From: Actinocrinis sp035653575
GTDB lineage: Bacteria; Actinomycetota; Actinomycetes; Streptomycetales; Catenulisporaceae
Assembly (NCBI RefSeq): GCF_035653575.1
Contig: NZ_DASRBQ010000003.1
Span: 1 to 64,000 of the forward strand
Direction: 5' to 3'
Length of the DNA: 64,000 nucleotides
This document shows positions 51,709 through 60,380 of the stretch, one piece after another. The position numbers were made by a program, and so were the translations under genes. Below the pieces are notes generated by a model. The model was not told the origin of the DNA. It was given only the letters and a program-made list of their open reading frames with translations, and made no database searches. The stretch's first letter is position 1, and every line of letters begins with the position of its first letter.

Positions 51709-52988
51709 GCAGCGCCGCCGTTCCCGAATCGGGCACCGTTGAATTAAGCGCTGTTGACTCAAGCGCCGTTGACTCAAGCGCCGTTGATTCAAGTGCCACC
51801 GCGTCAGCCGCGGCAGAGGCTGTGGCCGCGCCCAGCCTGCTGTACTCAGAGGTCGAAGACGATCTGCGCGCCTCCGTGCGCGCGCTGCTGGCCGATCGCA
51901 GCCCGTGGAACGCGGTCCTGGCGCGCTGCGAGACGGATCAGCCTTATGACACCTCGGTGTGGAAGTCGCTCGCGGCCGATCTCGGCTGCGCGGGCCTCGC
52001 GATCCCGGAGAAGGCGGGCGGCGCCGGGGCGTCCTGGCGGGAGGCGGCGGTCGTGGCTGAGGAGGTCGGCCGCGCGGTCACGCCGGTACCGTTCCTCACC
52101 AGCTCGGTTATCGCCACCGCCGCTGTACTCGCGCTGCAGGAATCAGCGCAGGCCGCGGAGATCGGCGACCTGCTTGAGCGGCTTGCCGCCGGACGCACGG
52201 CGGCGGTCCTCGCGGTGCCGTTCTCCAGCGCTCCGGACGCGGCCTTTTCGAAGGCGCTCCTCTCGGACGCGCCCTTCTCGAACACCGTGCGCGCTGACGA
52301 CGCCGGGCGGCTTTCCGGGGCGGTGACGAGTGTGGCAGACGCGCGCGTCGCAGACCTCTTCATCGTCCCGGCCACGGCTTCCGCCGGCCCGGCGCTCTTC
52401 GTGGTCGATGCCGACGCCGCAGGCGTGACGCTGGACGCCGCGACGTCACTCGATCTGACCCGGCCGCTCGCCGACCTGACGTTCACCGAAGCCACCGGTC
52501 GGCAGCTCGCATCCAACGACGCGGCCATGACGGCCCTTTCCCGCGCCCTGAGCACGGGAGCCGCCGTGCTCGCGTCCGAACAGCTAGGCATCGCAGAAGC
52601 CTGCCTCGAGCTGTCGGTCTCCTATCTCAAGACGCGCTATCAGTTCGCCCGGCCCATCGGCTCCTACCAAGCGCTCAAGCATCGTGCCGCCGATCTGTGG
52701 GCCTCGGTGGCGCAGGCGCGGGCCGTTGCTCGCTACGCGGCCGCGTGCGTCGCGGACGACGACCCGGACGCGCCGGTGGCCGTCGCGCTGGCGCAGGCGT
52801 ACTGCTCCGGCGTCGCGGTGCGTGCGGCCGAGGAATGCGTGCAGTTCCACGGCGGCATCGGCTTCACCTGGGAGCACCCGGCGCACCTCTATCTCAAGCG
52901 CGCCAAGTCGGACTCCATCGCGCTTGGCACCGCGTCTCGGCACCGCGCCGCGCTTGGGCGATTGGTCGATCTACCGGCCGCGACCTGA
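51705..52988 (+). CDS. Acyl-CoA dehydrogenase, second of a pair, repeat-bearing N-terminus
   Basis: Partner dehydrogenase of 427 residues. After a repeat-rich N-terminal segment (about 1-40), the core starts at LLYSEVEDDLRASVRALLAD. YQFARPIGSYQALKHRAADL and CVQFHGGIGFTWEHPAHLYL are typical of the flavin-binding subunit. The catalytic base position seems replaced, as in the non-catalytic partner of paired FadEs. A GTG at 51705 overlaps the preceding TGA. The large open frame from 50805 lies over the first dehydrogenase in another phase and is a shadow. The middle (about residue 165-200) also shows a short duplicated Ala/Ser/Phe segment (DAAFSKALLSDAPFSN). Confidence 0.88.
   Translation: MSSAAVPESGTVELSAVDSSAVDSSAVDSSATASAAAEAVAAPSLLYSEVEDDLRASVRALLADRSPWNAVLARCETDQPYDTSVWKSLAADLGCAGLAIPEKAGGAGASWREAAVVAEEVGRAVTPVPFLTSSVIATAAVLALQESAQAAEIGDLLERLAAGRTAAVLAVPFSSAPDAAFSKALLSDAPFSNTVRADDAGRLSGAVTSVADARVADLFIVPATASAGPALFVVDADAAGVTLDAATSLDLTRPLADLTFTEATGRQLASNDAAMTALSRALSTGAAVLASEQLGIAEACLELSVSYLKTRYQFARPIGSYQALKHRAADLWASVAQARAVARYAAACVADDDPDAPVAVALAQAYCSGVAVRAAEECVQFHGGIGFTWEHPAHLYLKRAKSDSIALGTASRHRAALGRLVDLPAAT
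51732..51806 (+). repeat. 15-bp coding minisatellite at the ACAD N-terminus
   Basis: Five 15-bp units encoding GTVEL-SAVDS-SAVDS-SAVDS-SATAS; units two to four are AGCGC(T/C)GTTGA(C/T)TCA. It explains the N-terminal extension of the second dehydrogenase. Confidence 0.85.
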
Positions 52989-53004
52989 GGTAGCCGAACT
53001 GCGT

Positions 53005-53055
53005 CCTCCGGCGCGGCGCCACGCGTTTGATCAGCGCGTGGTGCCGCGCCGGAGG
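53005..53055. terminator. Long hairpin terminator
   Basis: A 21-bp stem with one G-U pair (CCTCCGGCGCGG... left arm and ...CCGCGCCGGAGG right arm) and a 9-nt loop, 17 bp after the dehydrogenase stop. Strong intrinsic terminator. Confidence 0.85.
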
Positions 53056-53177
53056 CATGACATCGTTGCCAGGTTTGTTCGGGGAGAGTTCGCCTCGCAG
53101 CCGCCGACCGGTTGTGCGGTGGTGCATATCCACTCCCTAGCGTGCGCCCGAACCCCTCGCGCACCAGGAGACGCACC

Positions 53178-55175
53178 ATGCCCGACGCCCTCTCGCCCGA
53201 TCCGCACCACGACGCCGACGAGTGCGCGGCCGGCCACGACTGTCCATGCACTGTGGACTTCGATTCCAGCGCTCCCGCCGCAGCCAGCCGCCGCTCGTTC
53301 CTGCGCGTGACCGGTCTCATCGGCGCCGGCGCGGGCGTCGCCTCCCTGGGCATCGGCGCCGCTCCGGCGGCAATCGCCGCCACGGCCTCGTCGTCGCAGG
53401 ACCCTTACGACGTCACGACCGTCTCGAAGAACGGCGGAAGCTGGCGTCCGGACCCGGACAGCCCTCGTTTCACCGTGGTCGTGATGCCCGACACGCAGTA
53501 CCTCTTCGACCAGGACCGCATTCACCCGGCGCCGCTGGAGGCGTCACTGCGCTATGTCCTGGACTCCGGCGACGAGGAGAACATCGTCTTCCTCGCGCAC
53601 CTCGGCGACCTGACCCAGAACGGTCTGACCGACGAATTCGCGGCGGTCGGCGGCGTCTTCGGCCTGCTTGACCGCAAGCGAGCCGCGTACAGCGTGCTGG
53701 CCGGTAACCACGACGTCGGCTCCTCGACGACCGACCAGCGCGGGGACACCCCGTACCTCGACACCTTCGGCCCGAAGCGCTTCGCCGGATCGCCGACGTA
53801 CCGCGGCGCGAGCCCGGACGGCTACAACTCCTACCACGTCTTCCGCGCCGGGGGCCGGGACTGGATGGTGCTCGCGCTCGACTGGCGGCTGTCAGACACC
53901 GGATTCGCCTGGGCCCAGTCCGTCCTGGCCGCCCACCCGAGCCTGCCAGTCATCCTCACCACGCACGAGATCGCCGGAGCCGACGACAACGGCGTGGCCT
54001 CGCTGTCCGCCTACGGCCAGACACTGTGGGACCGCCTGATCAACACGCACGACCAGATCTTCCTCACCCTCAACGGGCACTACTGGCCGTCCGGCGCGAC
54101 GACGCTCACCAACAAGGCGGGCAACGACGTGCACGTGCACATCACGAACTATCAGAACCGCTACTACGGCGGCGCGGCGATGATCCGCACCTACACCTTC
54201 GACCTGGACCGCGACATCATCGACGTGGCCACCTTCTCCCCGTGGATCCGCGAGCTGGCCGAGCAGCGGGAGTTCAACGAACTGGCCGCGCAGGAGATGG
54301 AGCTGACCACCTCGGTGGACCGCTTCTCCGTCCCGATCGACTTCGCGCAGCGCTTCGCCGGCTTCGCCCCGACCACGCCGCGGCCCGCGCGCCCGGCCCG
54401 CGACCTGCTGATCCGCGGCACGGTCGCCTACTGGCGCTTCGACGGCGCGACCGGCGCACCAGGCTCGGCGCTCGGTGACTCCGTCGTCATCAAGGACCTG
54501 ACGGGCGCGGGCAACGACCTGACCAAGACGACCGTGCCGGGTTCGCCTGCCAGCTCCCTGACCTGGTCCGCCGACCACCACCCGGACCAGCCCGGTCACG
54601 CCAGCCTGTACTTCGGCGGGCAGGGCGACCCGCTGCGCGGCGCGTACCTCCAGACCGTCACCGGCGCTCCGCTCAACGCCGACACCTTCGCCCGCGGCTA
54701 CACCTTCGAGGCGTTCTTCAAGCTGCCCGCGAACTGGGATTCGTCGCAGAGCGCGTGGACGGCGATCCTCAGCCGCTGGGGCATGAGCGGCGAGGCGGGA
54801 AAGAGCGGCGGCGCGACCGACCCGCAGGAGCCGGTCGCCACGCTCAGCCTCTCCGGCGACCGCGAGCTGCAGTGGTGCGTTTACCCGCTGAACCGGACCG
54901 ACTCGTCGACCAACTGGGGGCATGAGTTGCCGCTCGGCGCGTGGTGGCACGTCGCGGTGGTCAACGACGGCCGGCTGACCAAGATGTACGTCGACGGCTG
55001 CGAGGTCGTGCGCAACCCCTCGACCCCGGCGGTCGGCCTCACGACGCTCGGCCACTCCTGGCTGCTCGGCGGATACGAGTACGCCGGGACGATCAACCAG
55101 GTGTTCAACGGCTGGATCGGCGACGTGCGGATCGTGAACCGCGCCCTGCGCCCCGATCAGTTCATGATCGCCTAA
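53178..55175 (+). CDS. Tat-exported metallophosphoesterase with LamG domain
   Basis: Secreted phosphohydrolase of 665 residues. A Tat signal SRRSFLRVT (38-46) is followed by a hydrophobic stretch and cleavage near AIAATASS. The calcineurin-like metal motifs are VVVMPDTQY, LAHLGDLTQNG, LAGNHDV, LTTHE and NGHYWP. The C-terminal part from about 425 (GTVAYWRFDGATGAPGSALG) is a LamG/concanavalin-like beta-sandwich ending GWIGDVRIVNRALRPDQFMI. The ATG at 53178 with AGGAGACG upstream gives the Tat motif at a normal distance; 53112 would add 22 Arg-rich residues. The substrate is unknown; phosphate scavenging or nucleotide hydrolysis outside the cell is plausible. Confidence 0.88.
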   Translation: MPDALSPDPHHDADECAAGHDCPCTVDFDSSAPAAASRRSFLRVTGLIGAGAGVASLGIGAAPAAIAATASSSQDPYDVTTVSKNGGSWRPDPDSPRFTVVVMPDTQYLFDQDRIHPAPLEASLRYVLDSGDEENIVFLAHLGDLTQNGLTDEFAAVGGVFGLLDRKRAAYSVLAGNHDVGSSTTDQRGDTPYLDTFGPKRFAGSPTYRGASPDGYNSYHVFRAGGRDWMVLALDWRLSDTGFAWAQSVLAAHPSLPVILTTHEIAGADDNGVASLSAYGQTLWDRLINTHDQIFLTLNGHYWPSGATTLTNKAGNDVHVHITNYQNRYYGGAAMIRTYTFDLDRDIIDVATFSPWIRELAEQREFNELAAQEMELTTSVDRFSVPIDFAQRFAGFAPTTPRPARPARDLLIRGTVAYWRFDGATGAPGSALGDSVVIKDLTGAGNDLTKTTVPGSPASSLTWSADHHPDQPGHASLYFGGQGDPLRGAYLQTVTGAPLNADTFARGYTFEAFFKLPANWDSSQSAWTAILSRWGMSGEAGKSGGATDPQEPVATLSLSGDRELQWCVYPLNRTDSSTNWGHELPLGAWWHVAVVNDGRLTKMYVDGCEVVRNPSTPAVGLTTLGHSWLLGGYEYAGTINQVFNGWIGDVRIVNRALRPDQFMIA

Positions 55176-55248
55176 GCGTCCGTGATCAACGCAGCGTAAT
55201 CGCCCAACACGGTGGATACCCGCGCGATCGACTCGCTAGGGTTGCCGC

Positions 55249-56163
55249 GTGACGACGCGAACGAAGCGACGGCGCGCCCAGGCCGCCGCCACGGTACTGC
55301 TGGCGGGCATGACGGCTTGGGCGTGCGCGGGCTGCGGGGGAAATGCGCACGCGACGCCGTCCGTGCTCGCCGCGGTATCGGTCGGCGCCAGCCCCAGCGA
55401 CTCCTCCGCCAGCGCGAGCGTGTCGGCCTCGGCCTCCCCCTCGCCGAGCGCGAGCGCGTCCGCGTCCTCGTCACCGCCCGCGGTCATGCGGGCGAACACC
55501 GTCGGCGCGACCGGCAAGGTGGTCGTCATCGATCCCGGCCACGACGGCGGCAACGAGACGCACGCCGCCGAGATCAACCAGCTGGTCCCGCAGGGCTTCG
55601 GCCAGGAGAAGGCCTGCGACACGACCGGCACCAACGGCGCCGACGGGTACTCTGAGCACGAGTTCAACTTCCAGGTCTCGCTCCTGGTCAAGGCCGACCT
55701 GGAGCAGCACGGTCTGCGCGTGATCCTGACCAGGAACAGCGACACCGGCGTCGGCCCCTGCGTCAACGTCCGCGCCGCGATCGGCAACAATGCCCACGCC
55801 GCCGCGGCGATCTCCATTCACGCCGACGGCGGTCCGGCCAGTGGCCGGGGTTACCAGTTGCTGGAGGCGGAGAACTCGGTCGGCGGCGCGGGCGTGGACG
55901 CCGCCTCGCACCGGCTCGCCGTGGACCTGCACAGCACCTTTGACCAGGAGTCCGGCCTGATCCCGTCCAACTACGTCGGCGCGGACGGCTACGAGCCGCG
56001 CGACGACATCGCCGGCCTGAACCTGTCCACGGTGCCGAAGATCCTGGTCGAGTGCGGCAACATGCGCAACGCTTCGGACCTGGCCCTCGAGGAGTCGGCG
56101 GCGGGCCGGGCGCGCATGGCTCAGGCGATCGCGGACGGGATCCTGCGCTTCCTCGGCCAGTAA
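55249..56163 (+). CDS. N-acetylmuramoyl-L-alanine amidase (Amidase_3)
   Basis: Zinc amidase that cuts the lactyl-amide bond between glycan and stem peptide in peptidoglycan. Zinc/catalytic ligands are His in DPGHDGG, Glu in EHEFN, His in SIHADGG, and the general-base Glu in LVECGNMRN. The N-terminus has a hydrophobic region with a possible lipobox (WACAGC) after TTRTKRRRAQAAATVLLAGM, followed by a Ser/Ala/Pro linker (about 45-75). GTG at 55249, 304 residues. It stands alone between the phosphoesterase and the HTH gene and probably acts in wall remodelling during growth or sporulation. Confidence 0.92.
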   Translation: MTTRTKRRRAQAAATVLLAGMTAWACAGCGGNAHATPSVLAAVSVGASPSDSSASASVSASASPSPSASASASSSPPAVMRANTVGATGKVVVIDPGHDGGNETHAAEINQLVPQGFGQEKACDTTGTNGADGYSEHEFNFQVSLLVKADLEQHGLRVILTRNSDTGVGPCVNVRAAIGNNAHAAAAISIHADGGPASGRGYQLLEAENSVGGAGVDAASHRLAVDLHSTFDQESGLIPSNYVGADGYEPRDDIAGLNLSTVPKILVECGNMRNASDLALEESAAGRARMAQAIADGILRFLGQ

Positions 56164-56527
56164 GCGGGCCGCCGAGCCGTGCCGCCGGCCGTCTGGCAAG
56201 CCGGTGCGCTGCGGGCCCGGGGCTGACAAGTTGGAGCCCGCCGATCCTTCGGAGCGGAGCGGCGGGCTCCACGCGGGCCGTCACACCCGCGAGCCCGGCG
56301 GCGACCTCGCCGGGCGGCGGCGCTGAACCGGAGCGCCGGGCCGGGAACCGGAACTTGCGAATTCGGGCTGGGCACCGCCCGCCCCTGTCCCGGCCGCTCG
56401 GGTGCGGCCGAAGTGCCGGGACGACTGCAAACTTGCCAGGTCCACCCCACAGTCGCCCGACCCCGTGGAAAGGTTGCCGGCGGATCGGGAAGATTTTTCG
56501 GCCCGGCGCGGGCTGCCGCGTGCCTGT
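56164..56527. other. Intergenic region between amidase and HTH genes
   Basis: About 360 bp between convergent genes. A 10-bp hairpin GGAGCCCGCC/GGCGGGCTCC lies at 56233-56270. The rest, around 56300-56500, is G+C-rich without a convincing open frame. Confidence 0.6.
56233..56270. terminator. Terminator after the amidase gene
   Basis: GGAGCCCGCC and GGCGGGCTCC form a perfect 10-bp stem with an 18-nt loop, 70 bp beyond the amidase stop. Confidence 0.7.
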
Positions 56528-57943
56528 TCAGGGCCGCGGATAACTGCAGGCCGCGTCGGCCGCCGCGGCGCGCTGAGCCGGGGTCAGTGTCAATGGCGTG
56601 GCTTGGCTCGGGTCGGTGATGCTGACCGATTCCGGGTCCATCACGTCCGTCGCGCCCTGGCCTCCGTAGCAGGCCACTGCGACGATCGGCACTCGATCGG
56701 CCGCGGTGGCCGCCGCCGACTGCTCGACGCCGGGACCTGCCGTGCCGGACGGGCGCGCGGACCAGGCCAGGGTGAACCCGGTCGCGGTGGAGCCGACCAT
56801 GCCGATCTGCTGCCACTTGGCCGACGCGGGCACCGGGCCGCCGGAGCGGTCGTCCGGCACGGTAGCGAAGCCCACGATCCACACGTGCACGCCGGTCGCG
56901 TGTAACTCGAACGCACCAGGGCTGTCCGCGGAGGCGGCGACGGACAAGGCGATCGAGGTGGGATTGGGCACACTGTCAGGGCACGCACTCGGCTTCAACC
57001 CGGCCGGGGGATTGCCGTGGATGACCGCCGAGGACACCACACCGCCGCCGCTGACCTCGAACCATCGCATGTCGGGAGTGCCGCCCATCGGGTCGGCTAC
57101 CACGTCGCCGAGGCAGTAGCCGTCGAACTGGAGCTGGCAGAAGGGCTGGATCGTGCGCACCACGTTGTCCGCCATACTCGCGCCAGCGCGTATTCGCGCT
57201 CCCGAGCCGCGAGTGTCGCCGGCGAACAGCCCCTTGGGCCCGGCGATGACGCAGTGCGACGAGGGGGAGGCGCTCGGAGCCGCTTTGCCGGCCGCCGTAC
57301 CGTGACTCGTGGACGCGTCGGCGTGACCGGCATTCCAGCGCACGCCGACGAAGGCGAACATGGATATCGCGGCGAGCGCCGCGACCGCTACGACGGCGCG
57401 CCGGGTGCGGCGGATCGGTCCCGGAGCGGGAGCAGGGGAGAAGGGCGGCATTGCCTCAGGGGGCTGAGGCGGGAGCGAGGCACCCTGACTGCCGGTCTCA
57501 ATACCGCAGTCGCCGGTCGAAGGTGGCTCGACTAGCGCGTCGACGGCTGCGCTCGGTTCTGTCGCTGTCGTCGAGGATTCAGCCGGACTCGCCGCGGCCG
57601 TTGTAGAAGCTGCTGCGGCGGAATCGTCAGGCGCGTCAGTCCGCGATACCTGCCCGGCCTGCTCCAACTGCTCGGCCGTGAGCTGCCGGTCCAGCTGGTA
57701 CCAGCGCTCCTGCCAAGCCTCGACGTCACCGCCGCACGCCCCGACGAACGCGAGCGTCACGTCCAGGCTCGGCCGCCGCACTCCGCCGGCCGCCTCGCCC
57801 AGCGTGCTCGCGCTGAATCCGGCGGTCTTGGCCAGAGCCCGGTATGTCGGGTTCCCGGCCTTCTCGCGCAGCATCCGCAGATCGTGCGCGAATGCCTGAA
57901 GCGGGCCGTCGTCCGGATTGAGCAGGCGTGGCGTGCGACCCAT
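56528..57943 (-). CDS. HTH membrane-anchored protein, possible regulator
   Basis: Single-pass protein of 471 residues. The N-terminal part (about 11-75) is an Xre-type helix-turn-helix (LQAFAHDLRMLREKAGNPTY, RALAKTAGFSASTLGEAAGG); a Ser/Ala/Thr/Pro-rich linker (about 105-180) leads to one helix at 183-201 (AVVAVAALAAISMFAFVGV). The extracytoplasmic part has Cys residues in SSHCVIAG, FCQLQFDGYCLG, ACPDS and ACYGG. This architecture is common in actinomycetes next to cell-surface genes; a link to the similar secreted domain at 13419-14000 is tentative. The ATG at 57943 (MGRTPRLLN) is the start; upstream residues to 58048 are Arg-rich. It is convergent with the amidase. Confidence 0.75.
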   Translation of the reverse strand: MGRTPRLLNPDDGPLQAFAHDLRMLREKAGNPTYRALAKTAGFSASTLGEAAGGVRRPSLDVTLAFVGACGGDVEAWQERWYQLDRQLTAEQLEQAGQVSRTDAPDDSAAAASTTAAASPAESSTTATEPSAAVDALVEPPSTGDCGIETGSQGASLPPQPPEAMPPFSPAPAPGPIRRTRRAVVAVAALAAISMFAFVGVRWNAGHADASTSHGTAAGKAAPSASPSSHCVIAGPKGLFAGDTRGSGARIRAGASMADNVVRTIQPFCQLQFDGYCLGDVVADPMGGTPDMRWFEVSGGGVVSSAVIHGNPPAGLKPSACPDSVPNPTSIALSVAASADSPGAFELHATGVHVWIVGFATVPDDRSGGPVPASAKWQQIGMVGSTATGFTLAWSARPSGTAGPGVEQSAAATAADRVPIVAVACYGGQGATDVMDPESVSITDPSQATPLTLTPAQRAAAADAACSYPRP

Positions 57944-58134
57944 CGTGTGTTGTGACCTTCCCCGACTCGGCTGGCGGTGTCGAGGGCGTGCACGTCTGAC
58001 GCCCTGACGAACGTCCAGTCTTTCATGAGCCGGACGGCGCGAAGGCATGGCCTCCCGCCGTCGTGTGCTGGACCGGTTCAGGTCGTGATCAGGCGAGTCG
58101 GGTGGTTGGTATCAGTCCATTACCCACTGCCACA

Positions 58135-58872
58135 TCATGCGGGCCGAGGCATCGCCTCCAAAGGAACTTCCAGTGGCCGCTGCCAGGAGAGCCCGCGCGG
58201 GCCCGCATACGTCAAGGGCCGAAGGTGGATCTGCCGGGTCGGCACGCTCAGCTCAAGCCCCTGCTCTTGAACGAGCGTGCGACCACGGCCCGGACCCGCC
58301 GGCAGTCCCGCGTCGGCGCTGTACTCGGCACCGGCGCGGCTGCCGCCGTCTTTAGCGCCCCCGAGCCTGCGTTCGGCCTCGGCCTTCATGGCCTCCGCCT
58401 CGGACCGCATCCGGTCCAGCCGCGGCGCCTCCTGTCCGCGCAGCAGTTCGGAGGGCACGTCCGCGAGTACCGGCCCCCGCCAAACCGCGAGTGCGTCGCC
58501 GAGCAGTCCGACTGCACGCTCGTACGCTCCGGCGCGGTACGCCGCCGCACCCTCCGCGCGCAGTCCGGCGAACCGCAGCACGTCGAACTCCTCCCGCTCC
58601 AACGCGATCCGGTAACCGCCGAGGCTGGTCTTGACCCGGTATCCGGCCGTGCCGAGCGACCGCCGCAACCGCATGACGTAGTTGCGCATCGTCGCCACGT
58701 AGCTCACTGGCGGCTGCCCGTCCCAGATCGCGTCGGCGAGCGTCTCCAGCGGGACGGTCTGTTCGGGCCGCAGCAGCAGCGAGGCGAGCAGGATCCGCTG
58801 CTTGCCCGCGTGCACGAACCGCGACCCCGAGTCGTCCCGCACGAGCAGCGGCCCGAGAATCCCGAACTCCAT
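58135..58872 (-). pseudogene. Truncated SARP-family regulator
   Basis: The N-terminal part is a typical SARP: winged-helix residues 1-95 (MEFGILGPLLVRDDSGSRFV, GYRVKTSLGGYRIALEREEF) and a BTAD start from about 96 (FAGLRAEGAAAYRAGAYERA, WRGPVLADVPSELLRGQEAP). At about residue 170 (EAERRLGG) the family pattern stops; the remaining 75 residues (GGSRAGAEYSADAGLPAGPG...) are unrelated and end at 58135. A full SARP needs about 70 or more further BTAD residues, so this looks like a remnant or a frameshifted gene. The ATG at 58872 gives the canonical MEFGILGPL start. It could still bind DNA without the usual activation domain. Confidence 0.7.
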
Positions 58873-59081
58873 GTCCTTCAGCCCCAACCTTCCCGCGGAC
58901 CGCGGTGGCCCGCGCTCTCGGTCGCGGGCGGCGCGCCCCGTGCCCGCCGCCCGGAAAGTTCTAACCCGGCGCGGCGGGCCGGCGACAGCGCGGCGGGCGT
59001 CGGTCAATCAATTCCGTGCAATCGCGGCCGCCGCTTTGCCCGCCCGCCGCTCGAACCAGATTGAAGTGGCTGGTCACGGAG

Positions 59082-60380
59082 CTACCGGCGCAACGCCTCG
59101 GCCGGTTCGACGTACGCGGCGCGCAACGCCGGATACAGCCCGGCGAGCAGTCCGACCATGGTTCCGATGAGCGGCGCCGGCAGCACGGTCCACGGCGCCA
59201 GCACCGCGGTCCACTGCCGGGCGAGCGCGGTACCGATCACCACCGCCGTGCCGAGGCTGGTGCCGATAAGCCCGCCGAGGGTGCCCAGCGCGGCGGATTC
59301 GGTGAGGAATTGCGCCGCGATGTGCCGCGGCCGCGCCCCGAGCGCCCGGCGAAGCCCGATCTCGCCGGTGCGCTCCAGCACGGCGACCAGGGTGGTGTTC
59401 GCGATTCCGACGGCGCCGATGACAAGCGTGATCCCGGCCAGCAGGAGGAAGAGGGCGTTGAAGTCTCCCGTGACGCCGTCGCGCAGGGTGGTCGGGTCCG
59501 GCGGAGCGGTGATCTTGAACAGATTCGGCGCGTCGGGGCGCAGCGCGAGCGCCGCCTGTCCGGCGATGAGTTGCGCCGCCCCGAGCCTGGTCTCGATGAG
59601 CATGCTCGCGCGCTGGTCGGTGGGCTGACCGTAAGCGCTCAGCGCGGTGGTGTCCGGGATGACGACCGACAGCAACAGCTCGGGCACGCGCCGCAGGTCC
59701 GAGATGATGCCGACCACGGTGTACGGCGTGCCGTTGATGAACACGGCCGGCTCGGCGTCGAGGCGGGTGATGCCGAGCCGGGATGCGGCGGCGGATCCGA
59801 GCACTGCGACGTGCTCCTTGCGCGCCGCGTGGAAGGCGTTGAAACCGAGGCCCTGGCTGTACACCGGGTCAATCGCGGCGAGCGCGCCGGGACTGGCCGC
59901 GTACAAGGTCAGGCCCGAACCGCTCGCGGAACCCGGGGACACCAGATCCGGTGCGGCGGACACGGTCGGTTGCCGTAGCGGCAGCGGCCAGTAGACGCCG
60001 GCCGAGACGACGCCGTTCAGTGTCTCGATCCGGTGATCGGCGTCCGGGGGAAAGGAGATCGGGTCCGCGATACCCGTGCCGGACCGCGCGTTCTGCGCGC
60101 TGCCGACGTCCTGGACGGTGACCTCGGTCGCGCTGAGCACGGAGAAGCGCTTGTCGATCTGGCCGCCGGCGGTCGCGGTCAGGCCGAGGATCGCGACGAA
60201 CGCGCCGATGCCGAGCACCGTGCCAAGCATGGTCAGCGCCGAGCGGCCGGGCCGTTGCAGCAGTCCGGCCAGCGCCTCGGCGAGCAGATCGCGCAGCGGG
60301 AGGGCGGAGCGCTCGGTGGGGCGGGGGAGGGGACGGCTGCGGCTGCGCGCGCGGCTGCGAATCGCGCCGAGACTAGGCAT
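59082..60380 (-). CDS. FtsX-like ABC permease (MacB type)
   Basis: Permease subunit of an MacB/LolC-like exporter, 432 residues. A first helix (SALTMLGTVLGIGAFVAILG) is followed by a large MacB-PCD-like periplasmic domain (about 65-285), then the FtsX region with three helices (LFLLLAGITLVIGAVGIANT, LVAVLERTGEIGLRRALGAR, ESAALGTLGGLIGTSLGTAV). The C-terminus YPALRAAYVEPAEALRR is the family signature. It is last of three minus-strand genes, overlapping the ATPase by 8 bp, so adaptor, ATPase and permease form one transport system. Confidence 0.92.
   Translation of the reverse strand: MPSLGAIRSRARSRSRPLPRPTERSALPLRDLLAEALAGLLQRPGRSALTMLGTVLGIGAFVAILGLTATAGGQIDKRFSVLSATEVTVQDVGSAQNARSGTGIADPISFPPDADHRIETLNGVVSAGVYWPLPLRQPTVSAAPDLVSPGSASGSGLTLYAASPGALAAIDPVYSQGLGFNAFHAARKEHVAVLGSAAASRLGITRLDAEPAVFINGTPYTVVGIISDLRRVPELLLSVVIPDTTALSAYGQPTDQRASMLIETRLGAAQLIAGQAALALRPDAPNLFKITAPPDPTTLRDGVTGDFNALFLLLAGITLVIGAVGIANTTLVAVLERTGEIGLRRALGARPRHIAAQFLTESAALGTLGGLIGTSLGTAVVIGTALARQWTAVLAPWTVLPAPLIGTMVGLLAGLYPALRAAYVEPAEALRR

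Noticed and set aside
58069..58082. CTGGACCGGTTCAG, resembling the LacI operator of the sugar locus.
   Set aside because: Isolated 25 kb away, beside a HTH gene and truncated SARP with no sugar role; a chance match cannot be excluded. A genome motif count would decide.
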